From the NCBI GenBank assembly GCA_011523115.1, contig WTHO01000035.1, positions 1-18,952 on the forward strand: a stretch of 18,952 bases of DNA, read 5' to 3'. Origin of the DNA: Halieaceae bacterium. Its GTDB lineage: Bacteria; Pseudomonadota; Gammaproteobacteria; Pseudomonadales; Halieaceae. Position 1 is the first letter of the stretch. Each line of letters starts with the position of its first letter. The notes under the pieces were generated by a model, which was not told the DNA's origin, ran no database searches, and was given only the letters and a program-made list of their open reading frames with translations. A program made the translations under genes and the position numbers. This document shows positions 1-8,599 of this stretch, in pieces.

Positions 1-735
1 CATTGGAGCGGGCTGGCGAAGCTTATTGCCATTCTCTCCGTTGTTGCTGCGTTGCTGTTGCTCGAGCCCGATTTTGGGGCCACGGTCATCATCGTCGGCG
101 TCGTCGTCGGCATGACGTTTCTGGCAGGCGCGAAATTGGTTTATGTGCTCGCGATGTTGGCAGCCGCCGCGATGGCCTTGGCCTTCCTCGTACTGAGCGC
201 CCCGTATCGCATGAAACGGCTGACCGCTTATCAGGATCCCTGGGCAGATCCCTTCGGTTCGGGTTTTCAGTTGGTGCAGTCGCTTATTGCCTTCGGTCAG
301 GGCGAGTGGTGGGGGGTCGGGCTGGGCAACAGCGTTCAGAAGCTTTTTTACTTGCCTGAGGCGCATACCGATTTTGTGTTCTCCATTTGGTCCGAGGAGA
401 CCGGTCTGATTGGCGCGACGGCGATGATCGCTCTGTTCGTCATGTTGATCGCGCGGGTGCTCAACATTGGCTGGCGTGCCGCAGCTCAGCACCGTCTTTT
501 CGAGGCCTATGTGTGTTTTGGAGCAGCCCTGATGTTTGCCGGGCAGGCGTTTGTGAACATGGGGGCCAGTTCAGGCTTGCTGCCCACCAAAGGTCTGACG
601 CTGCCGTTCGTGAGCTATGGCGGGAATAGTCTGATCGTGAACTGCATGCTACTGGGCATGGTACTGCGCACGGCAGGCTCACTGGAATCCGCGCGGCCAG
701 AGTCACCCAGTGCATTCAAGAGGATAAAAGCGTGA
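1..735 (+). CDS. ftsW: FtsW, septal peptidoglycan polymerase (SEDS family), 5'-truncated
   Basis: The reading frame is open from base 1, so the N-terminal part lies outside the window; 244 codons of the C-terminal part are visible. SEDS proteins such as FtsW are inner-membrane glycosyltransferases that polymerise lipid II at the division site with the cognate class B PBP (FtsI). Seen here: several hydrophobic segments, LEPDFGATV near the start of the fragment, the extracellular loop motif PEAHTDF (its Asp matches the catalytic Asp of the family), and the C-terminal signature LPTKGLTLPFVSYGGNS followed by a last membrane helix and a short basic tail. The stop codon (733-735) overlaps the GTG start of murG by four bases. 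The family, position before murG and loop sequence favour FtsW over its paralogue RodA. Confidence 0.96.
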   Translation, partial: HWSGLAKLIAILSVVAALLLLEPDFGATVIIVGVVVGMTFLAGAKLVYVLAMLAAAAMALAFLVLSAPYRMKRLTAYQDPWADPFGSGFQLVQSLIAFGQGEWWGVGLGNSVQKLFYLPEAHTDFVFSIWSEETGLIGATAMIALFVMLIARVLNIGWRAAAQHRLFEAYVCFGAALMFAGQAFVNMGASSGLLPTKGLTLPFVSYGGNSLIVNCMLLGMVLRTAGSLESARPESPSAFKRIKA

Positions 736-1853
736 GCGCTCATGCCTCTTCGTATCGCGCGTTGATCGCCGCGGGTGGCACGGGTGGACATGTGTACCCG
801 GCACTGGCGGTGGCCGCGCATTTGGTCGAGCTCGGTTGGTCGGTGGACTGGGTGGGGACTGAGCAAGGCATTGAGCATCGTCTTGTACCCGCTTCCGGAC
901 TGCCTCTGCATTGTCTCACCATGTCGGGTTTTCGCGGTAAAGGTCTGATCAAGAAGATGATGAGTCTGCTTCGCCTGGCTCTCGCCGTAGTCGAATCCTG
1001 CAGTCTCATTCGCCGATTAAAACCGGATGTCGTATTGGGGATGGGGGGTTATGCAGCAGCACCCGCAGGGTTGGCCGCGTTCCTGACGCGTCGGCCGCTG
1101 GTTATTCATGAGCAGAACGCTGTTGCCGGGACTACGAACCGATGGTTATCGCCGATTGCAGTCCGCGTCTTGTGCGGATTACCCGGACCATTCGCAGAGG
1201 CTCGGATGGCCGAGGTGGTGGGGAACCCGGTTCGGAACGTCTTCCGTCGTGCTGATCGGCAAGAGTTGCAAACCCTCGCCCGCTTTTCAGGGGCGCGCCC
1301 CATGAGGATTCTGGTTCTCGGAGGTAGTTTGGGCTCCGCGCCGCTCAATGAGTTGTTGCCCGCCACCACGGCGCGTCTGGTGTCAAAAGGATACGGCGAC
1401 ACCATTTCGGTTTGGCACCAGTGTGGTGAACGCAACCGATCGAGTGCAGAGTTGGCGTGGAAAAAACAGCCTCTCGGCAACTTGCGTCTGGATGCTTACA
1501 TCGACGATATGGCGGCGGCATATGGCTGGGCGGATGTGGTGATATCGCGTGCCGGCGCGTTGACGGTTTCGGAGTTGGCGAAAACGGGCACCGCGGCGAT
1601 TCTGATACCGCTGCCCCATGCCATTGACGATCATCAGACAGCTAACGCGCGGGTGTTGGAGGCCCAGGGCGCCGCCGTTTTATTACCTCAGGTCGAGGCG
1701 ACGCCCGAGGCCGTTTCCGATCTCCTGGAACGATGGATGGTCTCCCCGGCGATTTTGAGCGACATGGCGACGGCCCTGGAGTCTGCGGTCCAGAGCGATG
1801 GCACCGCGTGTGTGAGCGCCATACTGATGGAGGTGGCCCATGCAAATGCTTGA
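732..1853 (+). CDS. murG: MurG, UDP-GlcNAc:undecaprenyl-PP-MurNAc-pentapeptide GlcNAc transferase
   Basis: MurG transfers GlcNAc from UDP-GlcNAc to lipid I, giving lipid II, at the cytoplasmic face of the inner membrane. The 373-residue product has the GT-B two-domain layout: N-terminal glycine loop GGTGGH (15-20), GMGGY (103-107), HEQNAVAGTTN (126-136), VVGNPVR (162-168), then the donor-binding domain with LGGSLG (196-201), SRAGALTVSEL (272-282) and PLPHAIDDHQTANA (293-306). Length is close to the family norm (about 355). The GTG start overlaps the ftsW stop by four bases, as expected for coupled genes; no better in-frame start lies upstream of the conserved glycine loop. The 3' end overlaps murC by 14 bases. 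Confidence 0.97.
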   Translation: MSAHASSYRALIAAGGTGGHVYPALAVAAHLVELGWSVDWVGTEQGIEHRLVPASGLPLHCLTMSGFRGKGLIKKMMSLLRLALAVVESCSLIRRLKPDVVLGMGGYAAAPAGLAAFLTRRPLVIHEQNAVAGTTNRWLSPIAVRVLCGLPGPFAEARMAEVVGNPVRNVFRRADRQELQTLARFSGARPMRILVLGGSLGSAPLNELLPATTARLVSKGYGDTISVWHQCGERNRSSAELAWKKQPLGNLRLDAYIDDMAAAYGWADVVISRAGALTVSELAKTGTAAILIPLPHAIDDHQTANARVLEAQGAAVLLPQVEATPEAVSDLLERWMVSPAILSDMATALESAVQSDGTACVSAILMEVAHANA

Positions 1854-3279
1854 TCCACGTCCTGTTGCTTCGGCGGGTATGGGAGGCATTCAGCGGATCT
1901 TTATGGTCGGTATCGGCGGCGCAGGAATGAGCGGCATTGCCGAAGTGCTGGCGGGATTGGGTTACACGGTGTCAGGGTCCGACCAGATTGAAAGCCCGGT
2001 GGTGGCACGCTTGCGGTCGCTTGGCGTCGTCGTCCACATAGGGCATCAGGCTGAACATGTTGAACACGCAGATGTCATCGTGGTCTCAGCGGCAGTGCCC
2101 GAGGACAACCCGGAGCGGGTGGCGGCTCGTTCGTTACGTATCCCCGTGGTGCCCCGCGCTGAGATGCTCGCCGAACTCATGCGTTATCGATTCGGTATTG
2201 CCGTAGCCGGCACTCACGGCAAAACCACGACCACCAGTTTAATTGCAGCGATATTGGGAGAGGCGGGCGAAGACCCAACCTTTGTCATCGGCGGTTTGCT
2301 CAATCAGACAGGCGCCAATGCAGCGCTCGGCGATGGCGACTACTTGGTGGTAGAGGCTGACGAGAGTGACGCCTCCTTTTTGCACCTCCAGCCCATGATG
2401 TCTTTGGTGACCAATATCGAGGCGGATCATATGGAGCACTATGGTGGTGATGAAGCGCGCTATAGCGCTGCATTCGATGCCTTTCTCCATAACCTGCCAT
2501 TTTATGGTAGCGCCCTGATGTGCCTCGACGACAGGGGTGTACGAGATCTGTTACCCGACTTGTCGCGACGAGTGGTGACTTACGGTCGTCATGCCGATGC
2601 TGACTATCGCGTCGAAAATTATCGTCCAGAGGGTTTGAGTTGCCGATTTGATTTGGTCCGCCCGGGCGATGACGAGGTGCTGTCATTGACTGTCAAAATG
2701 CCCGGGCTGCATAACGCGCTAAACGCCGCGGGCGCAGCAGCGCTGTGTTGCGAGCTCAATATCAACGACCAGGCCATCATTCAGGGTTTAGCGGAGTTTG
2801 GGGGAGTGGGCCGCCGGTTTGCTGATCTGGGTTTGGTTCGGTGGCGGGAGCATAGCGCGAGACTGATTGATGACTATGGCCATCACCCGACGGAGGTTGC
2901 GGTAACGCTCAAGGCAGCCCGCGACGCCTTCGCTGCGAAGCGGGTGGTGATGGTTTACCAACCCCACCGCTTCACCCGTACCCGAGACCATTTCGACGAG
3001 TTTGTATCGGTGCTCAGCGAGAACCAGGTGCTGATCCTTTTGGATGTCTACGCCGCGGGTGAATCGCCGATTGACGGCGCGGATTCGCAGGCGCTGGCGA
3101 ACGCGATTCGATCCCGTGGTGTGGTGGAGCCCATCGTTGTATCGGATCAAGGGCATTTGGCGGCGGTATTAATGAGCGTCCTGGAAGACGGCGATATTTT
3201 ATTGATGCAGGGTGCCGGTGATATTGGTCGCCTATCGACGGCGTTGGCAGAGTGCGAAACGCTGGAGGTGCTGCTGTGA
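1840..3279 (+). CDS. murC: MurC, UDP-N-acetylmuramate--L-alanine ligase
   Basis: MurC is the ATP-dependent ligase that adds L-Ala to UDP-MurNAc, the first step of stem-peptide synthesis in the cytoplasm. The 479-residue product shows the Mur ligase three-domain order: N-terminal Rossmann-like GIGGAGMSG (24-32), central ATP-binding GTHGKTTT (124-131), EADESD (172-177), TNIEADHMEHY (191-201), PGLHNALN (288-295) and GVGRRF (322-327), then C-terminal DDYGHHPTE (344-352) and QPHRFTRT (374-381). The GHHPTE and HRFTRT signatures separate MurC from MurD, MurE and MurF. ATG 1840 has GGAGG at 1829-1833 upstream; a second in-frame ATG at 1846 is possible and would remove two residues. The gene overlaps murG by 14 bases and ddlB by four. 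Confidence 0.97.
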   Translation: MQMLDPRPVASAGMGGIQRIFMVGIGGAGMSGIAEVLAGLGYTVSGSDQIESPVVARLRSLGVVVHIGHQAEHVEHADVIVVSAAVPEDNPERVAARSLRIPVVPRAEMLAELMRYRFGIAVAGTHGKTTTTSLIAAILGEAGEDPTFVIGGLLNQTGANAALGDGDYLVVEADESDASFLHLQPMMSLVTNIEADHMEHYGGDEARYSAAFDAFLHNLPFYGSALMCLDDRGVRDLLPDLSRRVVTYGRHADADYRVENYRPEGLSCRFDLVRPGDDEVLSLTVKMPGLHNALNAAGAAALCCELNINDQAIIQGLAEFGGVGRRFADLGLVRWREHSARLIDDYGHHPTEVAVTLKAARDAFAAKRVVMVYQPHRFTRTRDHFDEFVSVLSENQVLILLDVYAAGESPIDGADSQALANAIRSRGVVEPIVVSDQGHLAAVLMSVLEDGDILLMQGAGDIGRLSTALAECETLEVLL

Positions 3280-4208
3280 CTGCAACGACCTTCAGTGGGA
3301 TGAATCTGGCAGTGTTGCTGGGTGGCACTGCGGCGGAGCGCGAGATATCGCTTGAGAGTGGCGCGAATGTCGCCGAGTGCCTTGAGCAAGCGGGAGCAGT
3401 GGTTTCCCGTGTAGATCCGGCAGTCAACGGCTGGCAGGCGCGATTGAAAGATGCCACGTTCGTTTTCAACCTTCTCCACGGACCGGGCGGCGAGGATGGC
3501 ACGCTGCAGGGCCTTCTTGAGTTTATGGGTCTGCCTTACAGTGGATGCGGTGTGCTCGCCTCAGCACTGACGATGGACAAAATTCGCACCAAGCTACTTT
3601 GGCAAGGAGCGACGCTTAAAACGCCGCCCTTCAAAGTGCTGACAGTTGATTGCGATTGGCAGGCTGTCATTGATGAGCTGGGAAGCGTCTTCGTCAAACC
3701 AGCCCTCGAGGGCTCTTCTTTGGGTATGAGTCGGGCTGACTCCGCTACCCAATTGAGGGAGGCCTTTGATCAGGCCGCACGCTTCGGTAGCGCGGTCATG
3801 GCCGAACAGTTTGTGTCTGGCCCGGAGTACACCGTTGCGATTCTCGGTGATCGGGCGCTTCCGAGCATTCGAATCGATGTGTCCGGCGAATTCTATGATT
3901 TCGACGCCAAATACCGCTCTCACGAGACGCTGTTTTCCTGCCCATCCGATTTGAATCCGTCAGACGAGCTAGCGCTGGCTGATCTGGCGTTAAGCGCATT
4001 TCGCATCACCGGTGGCGAAGTCTGGGGTCGCGTCGATGTGATGCGCGATGCTACTGGAGATTGGCAGTTGCTGGAGGTGAATACCGTACCCGGTATGACG
4101 TCCCACAGTCTGGTTCCCATGGCGGCAAAGGCCGTGGGCCTGTCCCTCGTTGAATTATTGAGCGAGATTTATCTTCACAGTATGGGAGCGCGCCATGCCC
4201 AGCGTTAA
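3276..4208 (+). CDS. ddlB: DdlB, D-alanine--D-alanine ligase
   Basis: Ddl is an ATP-grasp ligase that makes D-Ala-D-Ala, later added to UDP-MurNAc-tripeptide by MurF. I chose GTG 3276, giving 310 residues. It overlaps the murC stop as GTGA and has GGAGG at 3264-3268 eight bases before it. An upstream GTG at 3252 would add eight residues with no homology expected, and ATG 3300 would begin just before the first strand. Seen motifs: LGGTAAEREISLESG (catalytic Glu21), HGPGGEDGT (68-76), FVKPALEGSSLG (139-150), the active-site loop Tyr213, GRVDVM with Asp254, and EVNTVPGMTSHS (267-278) with Glu267, Asn269 and Ser278. The E. coli DdlB triad (Glu15, Tyr216, Ser281) is therefore preserved. The 3' end overlaps ftsQ by 14 bases. 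Confidence 0.96.
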   Translation: MTATTFSGMNLAVLLGGTAAEREISLESGANVAECLEQAGAVVSRVDPAVNGWQARLKDATFVFNLLHGPGGEDGTLQGLLEFMGLPYSGCGVLASALTMDKIRTKLLWQGATLKTPPFKVLTVDCDWQAVIDELGSVFVKPALEGSSLGMSRADSATQLREAFDQAARFGSAVMAEQFVSGPEYTVAILGDRALPSIRIDVSGEFYDFDAKYRSHETLFSCPSDLNPSDELALADLALSAFRITGGEVWGRVDVMRDATGDWQLLEVNTVPGMTSHSLVPMAAKAVGLSLVELLSEIYLHSMGARHAQR

Positions 4209-4995
4209 GGCAGCAACCGGGCGACGTCGCGTATCCGGCGGGTCAGTCGATCATGCGCCAACTGTTTCAGGGCTTAGACGCTGGGTCAATCGCGGCGCGC
4301 TGGCATCCTGCACGGCGCTGCTGGGCCTCGGACTGTACCAAGGTGCGGCGTATCTCGGCTCGCAGCAAATTGAACGCCTGACAGTGAGGGGTGATTTACG
4401 ACACATCGATGCCCAAGCGATGCATGCTCAAGTCGCCCCTTATGCGACGGGCAGCTTTCTGACGGCCGACCTTAAGACGCTGCGTCAAGAGATAGAAAAA
4501 CTACCTTGGGTTTACCGCGTCACCGCTCGGCGCCGTTGGCCGGCAGAAATCGAAGTGACGCTCATTGAACAGCAGCCGCTCGCTCGCTGGGGGACGCAGG
4601 GATATCTCAATCATGAGGGCGAGTACTTCGCGGCGCAGCAAGAGCCACTGCACGATGCATTGCCTCTGCTGCTAGGGCCTGAGGGCACTGAAGCTCGGTT
4701 AATGCGCCATTACCAGTTGCTGGCGGCGCAGCTTGAGTCTCTGGGTCCGGTGATCACAGAGTTGAGTCTTGATGAACTTGATCAGGTATCGGTCCGTTTC
4801 GATAGCGGATTGTTTTTGTTACTGGGCGCCAAAGACTTGTCTCATCGCGTCGCTAGATTTTTACGGTTATGGGAAGGCCCACTGCCATCCCGGACTATCG
4901 CAAGGATTGATCTGCGGTATGAGCACGGCGCTGCTGTCAGATTCAACGACCAAGGACTGGCCATGCAGGCCACAGGCAATGGGGGTGAAGGTTAA
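4195..4995 (+). CDS. ftsQ: FtsQ, divisome membrane protein
   Basis: FtsQ is a bitopic inner-membrane protein that links the cytoplasmic Z-ring to the periplasmic synthases through the FtsQ-FtsL-FtsB complex. The 266-residue product has a basic cytoplasmic tail (1-33), one membrane helix (about 34-54), a POTRA domain (about 59-125, ending in WVYRVTARRRWPAEIEVTL) and a beta domain carrying EQQPLARWG (125-133). Sequence conservation in FtsQ is low, so the call leans on this layout plus position between ddlB and ftsA. ATG 4195 lies within the ddlB 3' end with a GGGAG-like site a few bases upstream. The TAA stop shares one base with the ftsA ATG (TAATG). Confidence 0.93.
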   Translation: MPSVKAATGRRRVSGGSVDHAPTVSGLRRWVNRGALASCTALLGLGLYQGAAYLGSQQIERLTVRGDLRHIDAQAMHAQVAPYATGSFLTADLKTLRQEIEKLPWVYRVTARRRWPAEIEVTLIEQQPLARWGTQGYLNHEGEYFAAQQEPLHDALPLLLGPEGTEARLMRHYQLLAAQLESLGPVITELSLDELDQVSVRFDSGLFLLLGAKDLSHRVARFLRLWEGPLPSRTIARIDLRYEHGAAVRFNDQGLAMQATGNGGEG

Positions 4996-6233
4996 TGAGC
5001 AATTCTATCGGCAAGCAGATGATTGTCGGGCTCGATATCGGGACCTCTAAGGTCGTCGCAGTGGTCGGGGAGATCGACGCTGACGGTGAAATGGAAGTCG
5101 TTGGCATCGGCTCGCATCCTTCCCGCGGGATGAAGAAAGGGGTCGTCGTCAACATCGAATCCACGGTTAACGCCATCCAACGCGCGGTAGAAGAGGCGGA
5201 GCTGATGGCGGGATGTCAGATTCATTCGGTCCATGTCGGCATTGCCGGCAGTCACATTCGGTCAGTGAATTCCCATGGCATTGTTGCCATCAGAGATCAG
5301 GAAGTTTTCCAGCAAGACATAGATCGCGTCATCGATGCTGCACAGGCTGTCGCCATCCCCGCGGACCAAAAAGTACTGCACGTGTTGCCTCAGGAATACG
5401 TCATTGATAACCAGTCCGGAATTCGCGAGCCACTCGGAATGTCGGGGGTGCGACTTGAGGCCAAAGTGCATCTGGTGACCTGCGCGGTCAATGCAGCGCA
5501 AAACATCGAGAAATGTGTTGAGCGCTGTGGGCTGACTGTCGACAGCATCATTCTCGAGCAACTGGCCTCAAGTTACTCCGTGATTACCGAGGATGAGCGA
5601 GACCTGGGTGTCTGCCTCGTCGACATTGGTGGCGGCACCTCGGATATCGCTATCTTCACCGATGGGTCCATTCGCCACACCGGTGTGATCCCCATTGCCG
5701 GTGATCAGGTTACCAATGACATTGCGATGGCCTTGAGAACGCCCACGCAGCATGCGGAAGAAATCAAAATCCGATACGCATGTGCGCTGACTCAGCTTGC
5801 AGGGCCGGATGAGACGATCAAGGTGCCCAGTGTGGGGGACCGGCCCCCGCGGGATCTGTCGCGTCAATCCCTCGCAGAAGTCGTCGAGCCGCGTTACGAC
5901 GAGCTCTTCACGCTGATCCAGTCAGAGCTCCGTCGCTCGGGATACGAGGAGCTGATTCCTGCTGGCGTTGTACTGACTGGCGGTACCTCAAAGATGGAAG
6001 GCGCAGTAGAGCTCGCTGAAGAAATATTTCATATGCCGGTCAGAGTCGGTGCACCCCAGTACGCGAGGGGTTTACACGACATTATTCGAAATCCGATTTA
6101 CGCGACAGCCATTGGTCTGCTCTTGTACGGCGCAGAGGCGTCTATTGAGGACGAGCGCAACAATCAGCGCGGATCGTTGGAGGGAATGAGCTTTACCGCT
6201 CGGGTAAAGGATTGGTTCGCGCGACATTTCTAG
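4995..6233 (+). CDS. ftsA: FtsA, actin-like Z-ring membrane anchor
   Basis: FtsA is an actin-family ATPase that tethers FtsZ filaments to the inner membrane and recruits later division proteins. The 412-residue product has the expected nucleotide-binding motifs: phosphate-1 GLDIGTSKV (12-20), phosphate-2 DIGGGTSD (210-217) and adenosine motif LTGGTSKM (327-334). The 1C subdomain unique to FtsA lies between the first two. The C-terminal stretch FTARVKDWFARHF (400-412) is the amphipathic membrane-targeting helix. Length matches the family (about 420). The start codon shares one base with the ftsQ stop, and GGTGAAGG just upstream serves as ribosome-binding site. It is followed by the first non-coding gap of the cluster. 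Confidence 0.98.
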   Translation: MSNSIGKQMIVGLDIGTSKVVAVVGEIDADGEMEVVGIGSHPSRGMKKGVVVNIESTVNAIQRAVEEAELMAGCQIHSVHVGIAGSHIRSVNSHGIVAIRDQEVFQQDIDRVIDAAQAVAIPADQKVLHVLPQEYVIDNQSGIREPLGMSGVRLEAKVHLVTCAVNAAQNIEKCVERCGLTVDSIILEQLASSYSVITEDERDLGVCLVDIGGGTSDIAIFTDGSIRHTGVIPIAGDQVTNDIAMALRTPTQHAEEIKIRYACALTQLAGPDETIKVPSVGDRPPRDLSRQSLAEVVEPRYDELFTLIQSELRRSGYEELIPAGVVLTGGTSKMEGAVELAEEIFHMPVRVGAPQYARGLHDIIRNPIYATAIGLLLYGAEASIEDERNNQRGSLEGMSFTARVKDWFARHF

Positions 6234-6300
6234 ACCGCAGGAAAACAGTTTTTAGCAGGGCTCTGTGTTTTGGAGCTTTTTTTAAAAAGGGGAGTAAACG
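6234..6300 (+). promoter_or_regulatory. ftsA-ftsZ gap with terminator-like hairpin and strong SD
   Basis: This 67-base gap holds GGCTCTG (6259-6265) and TGGAGCT (6271-6277), which as RNA can form a 7-pair stem (four Watson-Crick, three G-U) with a 5-base loop, directly followed by a run of six more U (6278-6283). That is the shape of a weak intrinsic terminator or attenuator. An A5 run and the strong ribosome-binding site AAGGGGAG (about 6287-6294) follow, seven bases before the ftsZ ATG. I see no clear sigma-70 promoter in the gap. The stem is weak and the regulatory reading is inference. Confidence 0.4.
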
Positions 6301-7467
6301 ATGTTTGAACTAGTAGATAGTGCACCACAAAGTGCCGTGATCAAGGTGATCGGTGTCGGTGGCGGCGGCGGTAATGCCGTTCGACACATGATCGATCACC
6401 AGGTAGACGGTGTGGATTTCATTTGTGCCAATACTGATGCTCAGGCGTTGTCTGATATCAGCTCAAAAACCGTGCTGCAGTTGGGCTCGGGAATTACCAA
6501 AGGGCTGGGTGCAGGCGCCAACCCAGAGGTGGGTCGCGCAGCGGCTCTGGAAGACAAGGACCGTATTGCTGATGCGCTACATGGCGCTGATATGGTGTTT
6601 GTTACCGCGGGAATGGGCGGTGGCACCGGCACGGGTGCAGCCCCGATTGTGGCGGAGGTGGCGAGGGAACTCGGCATCCTGACCGTCGCTGTCGTAACTC
6701 GCCCTTTTAGTTTCGAGGGTAAAAAGCGACTCAACACCGCAGATGAGGGTCTGATAGAGATCGCGCAGCATTGCGACTCCTTAATCACAATTCCGAACGA
6801 GAAGCTGCTTGAAGTGCTTGGTTCAAATACTTCTTTGCTTGACGCCTTCAAGGAAGCGAACGACGTCTTGCTTGGCGCGGTACAGGGTATCGCTGATCTG
6901 ATCATTCGACCCGGCCTGGTAAACGTTGACTTTGCAGATGTCAGAACCGTGATGTCGGAAATGGGGGCGGCCATGATGGGCACGGGTACGGCCAGTGGTG
7001 AAGGTCGGGCTCGAGACGCGGCAGAGCGTGCCATCAACAGTCCGCTCCTCGATGACATCGATTTGAGCGGCGCACGCGGCATTTTGGTGAACATCACGGC
7101 GGGCCTCGACCTGTCGCTAGGCGAATTCTCGGAGGTCGGTGCAACCATTGAGGATATCGCCTCAGAGGATGCCACCGTGGTGGTCGGCACTGTGATTGAC
7201 CCTGAAATGACCGACAGTCTTAAGGTCACCGTTGTGGCGACAGGGTTGCGCAATGTGGAGGTGCGGCCCTCGCTGACAGCAGTGGAGACAAAAGTGCCTG
7301 CGCGTCCTGCGCCTGAGAGCGCCGACTATGGTGATTTTGACTTGCCTCCGGGCAAGCGCCGTCAGGCGACTGGTGGAGTCGATGGACAAGCGGCCCTCAA
7401 AATGGACGAAGACCTCGACGAACAACTCTTTGATGTTCCGGCGTTCCTGCGTAGGCAGGCTGATTGA
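6301..7467 (+). CDS. ftsZ: FtsZ, tubulin-like division GTPase
   Basis: FtsZ polymerises with GTP into the cytokinetic Z-ring. The 388-residue product has GVGGGGGNAV (18-27), the tubulin signature GGGTGTG (107-113), the nucleotide-contacting RPFSFEGKKR (134-143), and the T7 catalytic loop NVDFADV (208-214) with Asp210 and Asp213. The globular part ends near residue 316. A linker of about 55 residues follows, and then the conserved C-terminal peptide EQLFDVPAFLRRQAD (374-388), which binds FtsA and ZipA-type partners. Length is typical. The ATG has a strong AAGGGGAG site seven bases upstream, fitting its high expected abundance. All catalytic elements are intact. Confidence 0.99.
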   Translation: MFELVDSAPQSAVIKVIGVGGGGGNAVRHMIDHQVDGVDFICANTDAQALSDISSKTVLQLGSGITKGLGAGANPEVGRAAALEDKDRIADALHGADMVFVTAGMGGGTGTGAAPIVAEVARELGILTVAVVTRPFSFEGKKRLNTADEGLIEIAQHCDSLITIPNEKLLEVLGSNTSLLDAFKEANDVLLGAVQGIADLIIRPGLVNVDFADVRTVMSEMGAAMMGTGTASGEGRARDAAERAINSPLLDDIDLSGARGILVNITAGLDLSLGEFSEVGATIEDIASEDATVVVGTVIDPEMTDSLKVTVVATGLRNVEVRPSLTAVETKVPARPAPESADYGDFDLPPGKRRQATGGVDGQAALKMDEDLDEQLFDVPAFLRRQAD

Positions 7468-7578
7468 GGAGTTGAATGGCGCTGGTGGTGTGCCTGACAG
7501 TGGAATTTGTTGGGCCAAGAGAACTGGAATGACGGTGCCTGCCCTAGTAATGTCTCGCCCTGAGAGAGGGGGAACACC

Positions 7579-8496
7579 ATGCTGCGGCAACGCACCCTGC
7601 GGGAGTCGATCAAATCGACAGGAGTAGGGCTACATTCCGGTAATAAAGTGACGATGCAGTTGAGTCCAGCACCAGTGGATACGGGCATTGTCTTTCGTCG
7701 CACCGACCTGAGTCCGATTCGGGACATCCCCGCCCGAGCGGACCAGGTGGACGAGACTGATCTCTCCACCAGCCTTGGCCGTGGCGAATTCCAAGTGACT
7801 ACGGTGGAGCACCTTTTGTCTGCGCTCTGTGGGCTTGGAATTGATAACGCCTTGATTGAGATCGATTCACCCGAAGTGCCAATCATGGACGGCTCAGCAG
7901 GGCCGTTTGTTTATTTACTTCAGACCGCCGGTGTACAAGAGCAGCCCGCCGCCAAGCGATTTATTCGTGTCACGCATGAGATCACTGTCAACGACGGAGA
8001 TAAGGTCGCCACGCTCAGGCCTTACGAAGGATTCCGGGTCACCTTTGCTATCGACTTCGATCACCCCGTATTCAAGGAACAAATTGGCCATGCGGCCCTC
8101 GATATCAGTAGCGAGGCATTTGTGCGAGAAATCAGCCGTGCGCGCACATTCGGGTTTGTTCATGAATTCGAATACATGCGCTCGCGCGGACTCGCGCGTG
8201 GCGGTAGCGTTGATAATGCGATCGTCGTAGATGACTACCGTATTCTGAACGAAGGCGGTCTGCGCTACGACGATGAGTTCGTGAAGCACAAAATGCTGGA
8301 CGCGATTGGTGACCTGTATCTTGCTGGATATCAGTTGTTGGCTGAGTATGAGGGGGTCAAATCTGGCCACGCGCTGAACAATCAACTCGTCAGGGCGCTT
8401 TTTGAGCAGCCGGAGTGCTGGGAGTGGGCGACCTTTGACGATCCGGCTGAATCCCCCGTCGATTGGACCTTATCGCAGGATCTTCAGTTCGGGTAA
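7579..8496 (+). CDS. lpxC: LpxC, UDP-3-O-acyl-GlcNAc deacetylase
   Basis: LpxC is the zinc amidase that performs the committed step of lipid A synthesis in the cytoplasm. The 305-residue product matches the E. coli protein in length. Seen: [10 protein letters not shown] (12-21), the TVEHLLSAL motif with Glu77 and zinc ligand His78, [11 protein letters not shown] (97-107), the second-domain RTFGF (189-193), [15 protein letters not shown] with ligands His237 and Asp241, and SGHALNN with catalytic His264. These equal E. coli Glu78, His79, His238, Asp242 and His265 shifted by one. The ATG follows a purine-rich GAGGGGGA site. The 111-base gap before it (7468-7578) holds no other gene and no promoter I can defend. 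LpxC shares a substrate pool with cell wall synthesis, which fits its place beside ftsZ. Confidence 0.98.
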   Translation: MLRQRTLRESIKSTGVGLHSGNKVTMQLSPAPVDTGIVFRRTDLSPIRDIPARADQVDETDLSTSLGRGEFQVTTVEHLLSALCGLGIDNALIEIDSPEVPIMDGSAGPFVYLLQTAGVQEQPAAKRFIRVTHEITVNDGDKVATLRPYEGFRVTFAIDFDHPVFKEQIGHAALDISSEAFVREISRARTFGFVHEFEYMRSRGLARGGSVDNAIVVDDYRILNEGGLRYDDEFVKHKMLDAIGDLYLAGYQLLAEYEGVKSGHALNNQLVRALFEQPECWEWATFDDPAESPVDWTLSQDLQFG

Positions 8497-8599
8497 CCCG
8501 GCCGGGTCTGCCAAAAGACCAGTTTTGATGGAACTTCTACAGTTCCCACTGGATCTTGAAAATGGCATCATTTCGCCTCTTTGCCTACGATAACTGCAC
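8497..8599 (+). promoter_or_regulatory. lpxC-M23 gap with nested inverted repeats
   Basis: This 103-base gap holds three inverted repeats. CCCGGCCGGG (8497-8506) is a perfect palindrome touching the lpxC stop. GGTCT (8505-8509) pairs with AGACC (8516-8520) over a 6-base loop and is followed by AGTTTT, a weak terminator shape. CCAGT (8519-8523) pairs with ACTGG (8548-8552) enclosing GGAAC (8530-8534) and GTTCC (8542-8546). The second and third structures share bases 8519-8520 and cannot form together. A weak -10 like TACGAT (8586-8591) with ATGGCA (8562-8567) 18 bases before it would start RNA almost at the next gene's TTG. No coding sequence is seen. Confidence 0.35.

Noticed and set aside
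94..111. Short GTC-rich repeat in ftsW
   Set aside because: It encodes a Val/Gly membrane helix (VGVVVG) and needs no further explanation.
3252..3275. Upstream GTG giving a longer DdlB
   Set aside because: GTG 3276 has GGAGG at proper spacing and a typical GTGA overlap; the longer form adds eight non-conserved residues and increases overlap with murC.
6441..7253. 270-residue open frame antisense to ftsZ
   Set aside because: Its composition (Ser/Ala/Pro-rich, low complexity) is that of a codon shadow, the sense frame is unmistakably FtsZ, and there is no ribosome-binding site.
7553..7572. Small hairpins (TCTC/GAGA, CCCT/AGGG) over the lpxC ribosome site
   Set aside because: Only four base pairs each; expected by chance in a purine-rich SD region.
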